NCBI GenBank assembly: GCA_009760855.2
Contig: WPIO01000114.1
Location: 685,001 to 749,000 of the forward strand
Direction of reading: 5' to 3'
Length of the DNA: 64,000 nucleotides
DNA from: Cristatella mucedo
Lineage: Eukaryota; Bryozoa; Phylactolaemata; Cristatellidae
Shown here piece after piece: positions 26,001 to 37,094 of the stretch. The notes under the pieces are model-generated. The model did not search any database and was not told where the DNA came from. It was given only the letters and a program-made list of their open reading frames with translations. A program made the position numbers and the translations under genes. Position 1 is the first letter of the stretch; every line of letters begins with the position of its first letter.

Positions 26001-26564
26001 ACGCTTTTAGACCGCAAAAGATCAGAAAATCAAACACAGGCCCCGGATTGCAAAGCGGCTAGATGAGCCATATCTTTTTAATTAAGCTGTCAATACATGT
26101 GATTTGTGCTCTTTTCTACGACTTTACTTCGATGACCAACTGCGTTCAAAAGGTACTCACATTATTGCAATGACGATCTACCAATCCATTGGAAATGGGT
26201 TATCTTATAAGATCAAGTATCAAGTATATATGAAGTTAAGCTGCACTCTCTATAATGCCTTAGCTAAGATGCTCTGTTTTTATACCAACAGAGCACATTG
26301 CTTAGATGTATTTGAATGGATTCCTTAACCAGCATTTGGGCTTTGGCATGCTAGCAAACAGACAAGACATGGTTCTGGTATTGCCTTGTAAGTAACTACA
26401 AAGATCTGGCGATCCATCATTGGACAGTCAGATAGCGGTATACTAATACATCTGCTCCTGAGATGCAGTAATTGTCGGTTTTTCACATCTTTTTGCTGTG
26501 AATATTTTCTGCATTCAATTATTTCAATTGTTCAGCCGTTTTCGTCTTATTCTTCACTGCGAGC
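26001..26564. other. No recognisable gene
   Basis: AT-rich spacer; a 74-codon frame at 26104-26328 has no recognisable domain. Confidence 0.35.
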
Positions 26565-28598
26565 TTCTGTAAGTCGTACCAATCGATCCTAGCAAAGGCC
26601 AAGTCTAGCTTCTATAGAAACAATGTTGAATCACAGATTCACAATCCAAAAATGCTGATGTCGACAATAAACCATCTCCTCAACCGTTCCCAGATTAGCT
26701 CCTTACCTGCTGATCCTTGTGGTGATCTAGCCGATCGCTTCTCTCGATTCTTTTCACAGAAGATAAACAAGATCAGGGAATCCATCCCTGTGATGACAAC
26801 CTCCCCACTAGAATGTTGTTCCTCGGTTCCTTGCTGCACCTCAATGTCTGCATTTAAGGAGATCACTAGTGATCTAGTCCTAAAGTTCGCATCGCAATCA
26901 AAGAAGACAACAAGTCCTCTGGACCCTATTCCCACTGTGCTGCTCCTACGTTGCATTGATCTGCTGCTGCCATGCATAACTAACATCATTAATATGTCAT
27001 TAGCCTCAGGTCATGTCCCAGCCCCTTTCAAAAAAGCTGTAGTCAGGCCTCTCCTCAAGAAAAAAACACTAGACCAAGAGAACTTGAGCAACTACCGCCA
27101 AGTCTCCCTTCTACCATTTCTATCAAAGACACTGGAACGGGGTTGTGGCAGACCAGCTAAACTCATATATCGAAATCTTACACCTTGCTAGTAAGTTCCA
27201 GTCTGGCTTTAGAGCTAATCACTCCACAGAGTCAGCATTGCTTAGGGTATACAACGACCTACTTAGGAATGCATACATGGGAAGAGTGTCTCTGCTTGTC
27301 TTGCTTGATCTTTCGGCAGCTTTTGACACCATCGATCACAAAGTTCTTCTAGACCGCCTCTCATCTCGCCGGGGCATCACTGGCACTGGTATGCAGTGGT
27401 TCAGGTCCTATCTCAGTGGAAGACTCCAGAGTATTGACGAGAATGGACAAAGATCATCTGAAGTACCTCTGAACTATGGAGTACCTCAGGGCTCCTACCT
27501 AGGTCCGGTTCTTTTCACGGTTTATGCTCTCCCTCTTGCTGATGTGATTGCCAAGCACAATCTAGGCTTTCACTTCTATGTGGATGACACTCAGTTGTAT
27601 CTTTGCTTTGATCCCTCCCAGCCTTTGAGCACCTCAAACTCTCTCAACTCACTTGCTGCATGCATTCATGACATCCGCACATGGATGGCAGCAAATTTTC
27701 TAAAACTAAACGATGACAAAACTAACTTACTAGTTATGGGTAAACCCAGTGTGATTCAGAAATTGGAAAGGCTGACGCTCAAAATAGGCTCTGCCAGCAT
27801 ATCTCCTGTCGAATCAGCTCGAAATCTAGGTGTCATATTCCAAAGCGACCACTCGTTAGACGACCATATCAGCTCCAGGGTCTAATATGCCTATTTTCAG
27901 CTTCATTAAATTGCTCAAATTCGGGCTTGTTTAGATAAGGACACCAGGTCTAAGTTGGTTCATGAATTCGTGACGTCTCGTCTCGACTTCTGCAACTCAC
28001 TGCTTACTGGCCTACCAGCATGTGCGATCAGGTGATTGCAGCAGGTGCAAAACTCTGCAGCTAGGCTTGTCTGTCGTGAGCTTTGCAGTTGCTACATTAC
28101 TCCACTTCTCGCCGACCTGCACTGGCTACTAGTCAAGCAACGGATTGACTTCAAGGTTTTGTCGCTCAATTTTAGGTCCCTTCATTCTATGGCTCCAGCC
28201 TATCTCTCCGACATGCTCCCCGATCAGGCTAAGCATCGTACCACCTGCTTTTCGGAATCCAACAGTCTACACATACCTCATACAAACCTCAAATCCTTTG
28301 GAGACCGTGCATTTAATTCGTATGCTCCCAAAGCATGGAACTCCCTCCCGACCTGCGTCAGAACATCCCCTGACCTGACCACATTTAAAAGAAACCTAAA
28401 AACACACCTATTTAGGACAGCATTTAGTGGGTCCTTGTGATTCGTCCTTCACGTGCTTACGCGTGCTGACACTGTGCATGCTGCCACTGACCACATTTGC
28501 ATGCTGACCCTGTGCATGTCACCCCTAACCATGTTATTCATTTTTTTTATTTTTCAAGCATGATTTTACTTACCATTTAATAGCATTTCGCTTTGCAG
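26565..28598 (+). mobile_element. Family A LINE with the best-preserved reverse transcriptase
   Basis: Frame one (26652-27191) encodes the linker and RT fingers (SPLDPIPTVLLL, VRPLLKKKTLDQENL, SLLPFLSKTLER). A frameshift near 27130 moves to 27145-27885, which has LLVLLDLSAAFDTIDHKVLL, the GVPQGS turn, YVDDTQLY (catalytic YxDD, with V for A) and LNDDKTNLLVMGKP. In-frame stops at 27883, 27907 and 28033 then separate the thumb and C-terminal domain (28036-28440: SAARLVC, CYITPLLADLHWLLVKQRI, LKSFGDRAFNSYAPKAWNSL). The enzyme would carry out target-primed reverse transcription, but this copy is dead. It lacks the endonuclease and stops before the terminal hairpin, after CGCTTTGCAGCA. Confidence 0.93.
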
Positions 28599-28847
28599 CA
28601 ATAATACTAATGCTTGTAGGTCTACTTCAAATCTCAGGAACTCTGCCATTGGCTCACTTGACCAAATCAAGAAATGCTAGTAGAAATTCCGCCATGAGCC
28701 GAGAGGTGTGCTATATAAAGAAGCATCCGAAAATAGTCTTGCTTATCCTATTTGTAAGCAACCGTGTTTCTTTGAATGCAGCCATATTTAAAGCTCCACA
28801 AACCTGAAGACGAATTGGGTACTAGGCTGAAAAGTTTTCTACAGCAC
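28599..28847. other. Short spacer between two family A LINEs
   Basis: About 250 bp of AT-rich sequence between a plus-strand and a minus-strand family A copy. Nothing recognised. Confidence 0.4.
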
Positions 28848-31800
28848 TTATAATAATAATAATAATAATAATAATGCACTTGCTTAAGCGCTGCAGAGAA
28901 CTTAATCTCTTTCTAGGCGCTTTACATTTGCTGCGAAAGGAAATGCAATTGAAAGGTGAGCAAAATAATTCATGATAAACAAACACAATTGATAACATGG
29001 TTACGAGTGAAATGCACAGGGTCAGCATGCAAATGTGGTTAGTGCCAGTATGCACAGTGTCAGCACACATAAACACATCAAGGACGAATCACAGGGACCC
29101 ACTAAATGCTGTCCAAAATAAGTGTGTTTTTTAATTCATTTTAAATGTGGTCAGGTCAGGGGATGTTCTAACGTAGTTCGGGAGAGAGTTCAAGGCTTTG
29201 GGAGCATACGAACTACATGCAGGGTCTCCAAAGGATATGAGGTTTGTACAGGGTATTTGTAGGCAGTTGGATTCCAAAAAGCTGGTGGTACGATGATTGG
29301 CCTGATGGGGGAGTATGTCGGAGAGATAGGCTGGAGCCAAAGAATAAAGTGACCTGAAAGTAAGCGACAAAACTTTGAAATCTATCCGTCGCTTGACTGG
29401 TAGCCAGTGCAGGTCGGAGAGAAGTGGGGTAATGTGGCAACTGCAACGCTCACGACTGACAAGCCTAGCTGCAGAGTTTTGCACCTGCTGCAATCACCTG
29501 ATCGCACATCCTTGTTGGCCAGCAAGCAGTGAGTTGCAGAAGTCGAGACCGGACGTCACGAATGCATGGACCAACTTAGACGTGGTTTCCTTATCTAAAC
29601 AAGCCCGAATTTTAGCAATGGTATTGAAGTGAAAATAGGCAGATGCGACTGTGGAGCTGATATGGTCGTCTAAGGAGAGCTAGCTTTGAAATATTGCAGC
29701 TAGATTTTGGGCTGATTCAACTGAAGATATGCTGGCAGAGCCAACTTTAAGTTTCACCCTTTCCAATTTCTGAACCACACTCGGTTTGCCCACGACTACT
29801 AAGTTAGTTTTATCTTCATTTAGTTTTTGAAAATGTGCTGCCATCCAAGTGCGGATGTCATCAATACATGCAGCAAAAGAGTGTAGAGCATATGAGGTGC
29901 TTGAAGGCTGGGAGGGATCAAAGCAAAGATACAACTGAGTGTCATCCGCATAGAAGTGAAAGCATAGATTGTGCTGGGCAATCGCATCTGCAAGACGGAG
30001 AGCATAAACCGCGGAAAGAACAGGAACTAGCACGGAGCCCTGAGATACCCCATATTTCAGAGGTACCTCAGATGATCTTTGTCAATTCGCGTCAATACTC
30101 TGGAGTCTCCCACTGAGATATGACCTGAACCACTGCATACCAGTGCCAGTGATGCCCTGGCGAGATGAGAAGCGCTCTAGAAGAACTTTGTGATCGATGG
30201 TGTCAAAAGCTGCCGAAAGATTAAGCTTAACAAGCAGAGACACTCTATCCACGTCTGCATTCCTAAGTAGGTCGTTGTATACCCTAAGCAATGCTGACTC
30301 TGTGGAGTGATTAGCTCTAAAGCCAGACTGGAAGTTACTAGCATGGTGTGAGGTTTTGATATATGAGTTTAGCTGGTCCTCCACTACCAGTTCCAGTGGT
30401 TTTGATAGGAATGGTAGAAGGGAGACTGAGCGGTAGTTGCTTTAGTTCTCTTGGTCTAGTGTCAATTTCTTGAGAAGTGGCTTGACTACAGCTTTTTGGA
30501 AGGGGCTGGGACATGACCTGAGGCTAATGACATATTAAAGATGTTAGTTATGCATGGCAGCAGCAGATCAATGCAACGTAGGAGCAGCACAGTGGGAATA
30601 GGGTCCAGAGGACTTGTTGTCTTCTTCGATTGAGATACGAACTTCAGGACTAGATCACTAGTGATCTGCCTAAATGCAGACATTGAGGTGCTGCCAGGAA
30701 TCAATGAACAGCATTCTAATAGAGATGTTGTCATCGCAGGGATGAATTCCCTGATCTTGTTTATCTTCTGCAAACAGAATCGAGAGAAGCGATCGGCTAG
30801 ATCATCACTAGGATCATCAGGTAAGGAGCTAATCTGGGAACGGTTGAGGAGATGGTTTATTGTCGACATCAGCATTTTTGGATTGTGCATCTGTGATTCG
30901 ACAAAGTTTCTATAGAAGCTAGACTTGGCCTTTACTTGGATCGATTGGTACGACCTACAGTAGTCTTCATGTGCCTGCCGATGGACAGTCAGTCCTGATC
31001 TTTTGTATGCTTTTTCAAGCTGTCGATTAGTAGACCTGGCTAGTTTAATGTCTGTAGTAAACCATAGGCCGTCTGGGCGGGGGGCGCATAGTGCGCTTTG
31101 TCAGAGGTGCAAATTCGCCGAGCATGTCAGCTTTGTCGTGTTGTAGCTATCTACCAATGATGACAGATCGGTGGGAGGACTGAGCAGCAGAGGCGAAGCA
31201 GATATTCTCGCACGGACAGCATCGATGTCAAGGGTCTTGAGGTTTCGCTATTCACATGTTACTTTAGAGGAGGAGGTGGGCACACACTGTTGATTGAATG
31301 AGATCTGCATGTGGTCAGATAAGCAGAATTTGGTGATAATTGGTGATGACAAAGTGCAGTTGTATGAGAAAATCTGGTCGACTGTGTGACCCTTGATGTG
31401 AGTAGGGCCATGCACATGAGCCACAAAGGACAATGAGTCAGTCAATGCACAAAATTCGTTGCTGAAAGCGTCAGATAAGTTATCGAAGTGAACGTTGCAA
31501 TCACCCATAACAAGGAAAGATCGATTTATTTCATGCAGAATCGAAATGAGATCGGAGAAATCTGAGATAAAGGAGGATTTGGTACCTGGTGGGCGATAGA
31601 CTACTGCCACTATCGGTAGCTTCTTTTGAGATAAGACCAAGACAATTGATTCAAAAGACTGCTTCGAGGGAACTGCAAATGGCTTGAAGTTGAATTTCGA
31701 GCGAACGATAATAGCAACTCCGCCTCCACTTTTGATCGATCTAGTGGTGTGAAAGAACGAGAAACCAGATAGGGTAGCGTCTTTTATTGTCTAGCAGCTT

Positions 31801-32400
31801 ATTGATTTTAGCCAAGTTTCAGTTAGGGCGAGCAAGTCAATACCATTTTCAGAAATAAGGTCACTTATTACCAGAGGCTTATTGCTCATTGAGCAAGGAT
31901 TCCAAAGGCAAGCGTTAAGTCTGGCCGATGGAGTTACAACAGGCCTGATGACCACTAAGTTAGAGAGATTTACAGTGATGCACGTGGGGGAGCGTGCTGA
32001 GCGGTTCGAGACAATGCTAAGAATACCAAATGAGTACGTACTCAGCTCGCAGTTCCCACCCAACGAGTGGCGTCTGAGCAGGCGGTTCCGGCTACCGAAG
32101 CGGCTATCGGGTGCTTTTCTTTTGTTAATGCAAAGTTCCTGAATCTTAGCAACAACATTAATATCTAGGAATGCATTTGATCTACGGTGACGAAACGATA
32201 GCAGCTGCTGACGATCATAACTAGCAAGCAGGTTACTAGCCGCCGGCGTAGCTAAGGCAGCCGCCGGTGTAGGAGACCCAGCAGCCCGAAGCGATAAGCG
32301 TTTAGATGTCCATAAGCACTTAATTTCTTACGCGCTACGGTCAAATAACAATCACAATAACTTTAAACAGGTCTTAGCTGTATCGTTTCCGTATACGATG
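28848..32400 (-). mobile_element. Near-full-length family A LINE (endonuclease, RT, 3' hairpin, tail)
   Basis: Read on the minus strand, the 5' region (32400-32064) is GC-richer and is conserved with 57165-56706. The endonuclease follows: LLALTETWL (catalytic Glu), VAVVYRPPGTKSSF, MGDCNVHFD and LSDHMQISF, on frames 31791-32063 and 31248-31640. Then come RT fingers (30486-30890), LSAAFDTIDHKVLLERF (30082-30384), FYADDTQLYLCF (29680-30033), the C-terminal domain (29131-29493), the 3' UTR, the hairpin and (AAT)n at 28850-28876. Several stops and frameshifts make it non-functional. No ORF1 is visible upstream, so the family appears to have one main protein. It belongs to the CR1/L2 group by domain order. 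Confidence 0.93.
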
Positions 32401-32477
32401 TTCGCAAGAACTTCGTTTTTCGGAAGAATTCTGGAACGAACACGAACACACTTTAGAGCGCTCTATGTCAATAGGCG

Positions 32478-32586
32478 AGAATGTTCTTTTGGTAAATTAC
32501 ATAGAACTCTCTCGCCTTATACCCACGTAGTCTTTGGGGCTTTGTGGAGTTACAGACGGAGATGCATTACATTACATTACATTACT
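32478..32586 (+). mobile_element. Family B LINE, 3' UTR fragment with (ATTAC)n
   Basis: CCCACGTAGTCTTTGGGGCT, then TTTGTGGAGTTACAGACGG, then at least four ATTAC units. Only the last 100 bp or so of the family is present; it lies next to the 5' end of the minus-strand family A copy. Confidence 0.88.
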
Positions 32587-32929
32587 CGCGTGGGCCGGAC
32601 TTTAGTGGAATTCATCTTCATTTCGAACCTTTCAGACTCCTAGGCTAATCAGGCACTAGGCCGAAGAGTTTTTAAAAAACTTCAAATGCCTAATCGGCTT
32701 TACTTTTCTCTCGGTAGCCCAGTGACTCCACCTAACAATTTATCAACCAGTTCAAGTTTAAGGACCGCCGAAAAACCAGCTGGGCGGTGGCAGCGCGATA
32801 GGAATGATGAGAAACGCTTTTAGAAGATTTCAAAGGGTCGGCAAGTGTCGTTAAACGAGACATATTAAAAGCTTTTTCCATTGATGCAGACTGAGAAAAA
32901 CTGCTGGCGTCCGCAGATATTCAGCGAAA
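32587..32929. other. No recognisable gene
   Basis: Unique sequence between a family B end and an LTR relic; nothing supported. Confidence 0.4.
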
Positions 32930-33655
32930 GAAGGTTAAGGTTTATTCGGGCTTGGTTCGGTTGGCTGCGACGGGACTGCTGTAATGAGATAAGCGTCACC
33001 GGCCAGGCCGGGGTCTGACCTATGTGAGTTGCCGGATAAGCAATGACGAGTGGTTGATTCGGCATTTGGGTAGCGAAAGTTGGCCGACGAATTCGAGGTG
33101 TTGGACGCACCCGGTCTCGCCGAGTTATGCATCTGGACGAATGCCGGCATGCTCCGACGATGCGGCCACGCAAGGCAACGAGTACCCAAGGCCCGAGTGG
33201 AGCTGGATAGAATGCTCGTCGTATCACTAGTATATTCCGCATTCCCCTGTAGCAAGTTATTCGTGGCCTCCCTCCGTGAGCTGGTGCCTTCTGAGAGCTG
33301 AGATGTACCGTGCTAGTGAATCCCCGTTACTGCAGCGAATGTCGTACCAATGTAGTCTTGGCTGGTACTTGTGCGGATCGTCGCGTCTACTCAAGTTTGC
33401 TCCTGCCTGCGATTGTCCTCCTCGTCAGGAGAGTTGGCCTCGTGTTTCCTATGCCACCCCCTCCGTAGGTTAGTGTACCTACTGTCCCCCATAGTTTTGC
33501 TTAGTTCCCCTCTTGTTGTTGGCGCATGCAATATTCTAGAGAGGTTTGATCAGACGGCGGCTAATCTTACCCTAGCTCAGAAGCTGCGACATGGCCTGAG
33601 CACGGCGGGGCATGGCGGGTAATCATGGGCCTCTCGCCCCTGGGATCTCAGGCTC
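32930..33655 (+). mobile_element. Decayed LTR, same family as the solo LTR at 50150-50887
   Basis: GGTTCGGTTGGCT, CCCGGTCTCGCCGAGTTATG, AACGAGTACCCAAGGCCCGA and CTTGTTGTTGGCGCATGC occur in the same order and spacing as in the 50-kb copy. The ends are mutated (start TTTATTCGGG instead of TGTACCCAGG) and I see no target-site duplication. GC content is well above the flanks. The overlapping frames on both strands are by-products of GC-rich sequence, not genes. No internal gag-pol sequence accompanies it. Confidence 0.8.
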
Positions 33656-34929
33656 CTCGCAGGCGGTCGAAGAGGATAATGCTTTACTGAACGGGTTAAT
33701 TTAGCTTCTGGAACCATTGTGGTAGCAGGTCGACATTTACTGACCATTCTTGATGTCATTTTAGTAACGCTTCAGCCACACGTTGATCTGGAATTTCGGC
33801 TACTTCATGCCTCAAGAAAAGACAAAGGTACGAATTAATGATGAAACTAAAACCGATGCATTAGCTCAGCTACAGATAAAGAATCGAGCTCTTTCAATAA
33901 ATATGAAGAACGACAAATGCAGGCGCTCTCTGAAAGCTAAAAAGAGCTGTTATTGTTTTTGCAGCTAATACAAACCGCATCCACTATGCTGCTTACCGAC
34001 CAGTCAACCGATCTGACACAAGACGCATAATTCTAGAAATTTTTGAAAGGAACAACCTCAATTATGGAACAATTTTTTTTGCTGCGGCACTTTAAATCAA
34101 GGTATAATTTGTAGGTGTACTCTGCATGCATAATCTGTAGGTATACTCTGACCAGGGGCTTTTTAAATCGTCTTGGCATTTCAGGAAATCGTCTGATGTC
34201 TGACCTAATAAATATGGAACAGGTGCTAGGGTTTACAAGTGAAACTATGCAATGCAATGCTGTCTCTTAGTATTAAATATTTTTTCCCGATTACATATGC
34301 GTCATGTGCATTATATTTGGCTATTATTTTCAAGCAAACTTTCCTTCTGCCACCAAGTTATGGGTATACTTGAATTTATGATTGGAGAAACAACAAACTC
34401 TCCCTTCTAGTGCAAAATTACTCAGAAAAACTGCAAATAAATCGCAAATAAATATTCATAAATTAAATGAATAATAATTTCTGTTGCAAAGGCTTAGAAA
34501 ATGGTTAGATGATCTAGAGTTGTGGCTTTTCTGCCAGTCGCTTTCTTGGAGATGCCGCAAACATAGTTCCAGATCACGTGTGGATACACCGTTCTTGGTA
34601 AATATTTTTGAAGTCTGAAACATCGCGGTGACGGTCACCTCGCTAACTCGAGTTAGCTCAGAGACTTTCCTTTAATTAGTAAAGAAGAGCACATACCTCC
34701 AGAATATGGGGAGTTTCCGTCCATTTACATTTGGGCCTAAAAATCTTCGTGAGCTTGAACGTGCATCTCATAGTTTCCTGCCTTACGGTTACCCAGGCCT
34801 TGCCTTGCCATTGCCGTGAGCCATGGCTATTGTGATTTCCCAAGCCTATTTTCAGTCCTGTTTATCTTCTCGGAGAAGTATTGGTTAGGGACTGCAATAT
34901 ATTACTCCTAATCAGCTGTCAGGCAAAGA
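33656..34929. other. No recognisable gene
   Basis: Long AT-rich stretch. Frames at 33783-33968 (plus) and 34033-34257 (minus) have no recognisable domain. A short direct repeat of GCATAATCTGTAGGT-like sequence occurs near 34110-34150. Confidence 0.35.
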
Positions 34930-35345
34930 TATCAAGTTTACTTTCCTCAAACTAAGCAATTATAAAACCGAACTCCTATTCATAGAAAACCCTAACGGCT
35001 GGAATGAACCACATGAATTTTCTTGGTGGTGCCGCGGGGCAACCATTCGCATAAGCTCTGAATTTAGATGTCCTCTTTGGTGAAACTTCAAAGGTTTGAA
35101 AGCTTCATTAAGAATGCTAAACGTGCAGCTTTCCGCCACGTGTGATCTCTGCCGACTTTAAGAAACTGCCTACCAAGAAGGCTTACAAAAGGTCTGACTA
35201 GCTCCTTCGTTTTTCTATGCTTGACTACACTCTTCCGTTTTTGTTGGCCTACCAAAAATAAAAAATTTATAAGGCATCTGCAGTTGGTGATTACTTAGCA
35301 CCTTCATATCTAGCTGAGCTGCTGCTCTAGCTAATAATTTTCTCG
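34930..35345 (+). mobile_element. Ancient family B-like LINE fragment
   Basis: The translation follows the family B thumb region with many substitutions: LSNYKTELLFIENPNGW where the younger copy has LNDDKTKLLLIGHPKRV, then FKGLKASLRMLN, then SSVFVGLPKI where the younger copy has NSLLAGLPKK. Frameshifts are frequent. It is much older than the other B copies, or belongs to a sister family. Confidence 0.6.
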
Positions 35346-35879
35346 TCGTGACCTGGGGTCTTCCATGAAAAACAACATTCGTCTGCTTGCTATCAGATGT
35401 CTTGCATTTCTTATTATATCCCGAATAGAAGTCACAAATTATGATCTTTGTGTACTCGTTTTGATTTAGCAAGTCAGGTTTGGTAGACTCCGTTAATATA
35501 CGATTGGATGCATCTCAACAATTTTAATATTGCATAACGATATTGCCTTTCGTTAGGTGTACGTGTTACATTCAATTAAATTACATAAATTATGTACCTT
35601 ATTTTTGTAGAAAACCTGGGCTTTTGGGTGTTATAGTTTTATTTGTTATTTAAATCGCTAATGGAGCGTGATAATTCTCCCCATATATCCTGATAAATCT
35701 GTGGGAGATTCTCAACAAAAGAACTGCAGCTACTGATTACTTCATTCATCAAACAGTGCTATAACTCACACATGGTGCACAAGCCGTGTGTAGAACATTT
35801 GCTTGAGATGATTTAAAGGTCAAAGAAAATGAATGCCAGTTGGAGCGCAGGTGATTTTGATAGGAAAAATGTATCTCGT
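35346..35879. other. No recognisable gene
   Basis: AT-rich region upstream of the split pseudogene; it may hold further decayed N-terminal sequence of it, but I cannot show that. Confidence 0.35.
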
Positions 35880-37094
35880 TTCAGATTCTTACTTCTGAAT
35901 CACTATCACACAGGGATTCAGCAAGAATGAAAAGCATGCAATTTAAAAATCTACGTCAGAAATGCGAATTGTACCACACAGATTGTGTTGAAGTCCTCAT
36001 TGAACTTGTTGCTCTTGATGCTAATTTTACTAAAATGTATTTGAGTTCAACTGAAGTTGACACGTTGAAGACAATTATGATGCTTTTGTATGTTCCAACC
36101 ACTAAACTAATGTCATAATCTGATGTTGATGACTCATTGAGACCGCAAACCCTATGAACTTGACCTGCTTCAAGATTTGGCTGAACCATGCGATTCTAGA
36201 TTGAAAGAGAGAAATCTCTTGAGCCGAGTATAGAATTTTCGTTTCATAGACATTGTGCAAAAACTTTCTTGCGCTCGTTTCGAGGATTGATTCACTAGCC
36301 TAGTGCAGCAAAGTTGAAGGTCTTGTTAACTAAATGAAAAAGTGCTGTGATCGAACTGAGTGACTAATCTTCTTTGATGCACTGAACCACAAATCGTAAG
36401 AACTTTTACTTCATGATGAAAATAAAATTTCCCCTTTGTCAGCTGCACGTTCTGTACCAATGAAAGATATTTTCGGAAACGTGAAAATACTTCTCGACGA
36501 ATTCGATGAAACTTTTCAATACTTGTTGGTGAACTTAAAAGTTGATCAACATCGCCTGCTGATATGCCACTATTTAAAGTTAATTACCCTTCTGCCTGTA
36601 CTTCAAGGTGCCTATACCAAATATCCTTGCTTTTTATGTGCGTGCGATAGTCGTGCTGATGCTCTTCACTACTAAAATAAAAACTGGCCGGGGCCAGCAG
36701 ATTGCATGCATGGCAGCGACGTCTGAGAACCTCCCCTTGTCGACAACTAGAAATCGCTACTTTCTCTCTTGCACATAAAGCTTGGACTAATGAAAAACTA
36801 TGTTAATTCTCTACCACGATGGTGCTACCTTTGAGTACTACCCAGAAACGTTTCCCAAAAATTAGCGAGACTAAGATGAAACCTAGCATTTTTTTTCGTG
36901 GTGCAGAGATCAGCAAATTGCTCAAAGACGCAAGTCTACAAAGGAAAGTAACTGGGTTAGAGTTTTGGGCGTGGAACGGATTAAAGTCCATGCTTGAAAA
37001 CTTTCCCGGCGATCGCAACTCTGATGACTACGCTCGAATCTCTGAGAATATTATTGAAGGCTAGGACGCCCTTCGCAACTAAAAGAGTGTAAGA
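35880..37094 (+). pseudogene. Decayed copy of a conserved uncharacterised animal protein family, left part
   Basis: I recognise the motif order of a multi-copy animal protein family that is normally annotated only as uncharacterised and is probably transposon-derived. Pieces in order: YELDLLQDLAEPCDSRLKER then NLL (36153-36221); MKDIFGNVKILLDEF (from 36457); LKLITLLPVLQGAYTKYPCF followed by LCACDSRADALHY (to 36672); LLHIKLGLMKNYVNSLPR (36766-36819); FPKISETKMKPSIFF and LEFWAWNGLKSMLENF (36819-37064). Stops at 36231 and 36673 and frameshifts between pieces show decay. The sequence is cut at 37094 by a LINE and resumes at 39090. Function is unknown; the Cys-rich PCFLCACDSR block suggests metal binding or a degenerate nuclease or transposase fold, which is inference. 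A start codon is not identifiable. Confidence 0.78.
37089..37094. repeat. Target-site duplication, left copy (GTAAGA)
   Basis: GTAAGA lies immediately before the LINE tail and recurs at 39090-39095. Joining the flanks at this hexamer restores the conserved protein order across the insertion. Confidence 0.9.

Noticed and set aside
32865-33622. Several overlapping frames of 60-125 codons as coding genes
   Set aside because: The block is a decayed copy of the LTR at 50150-50887; the frames are not conserved between the two copies.
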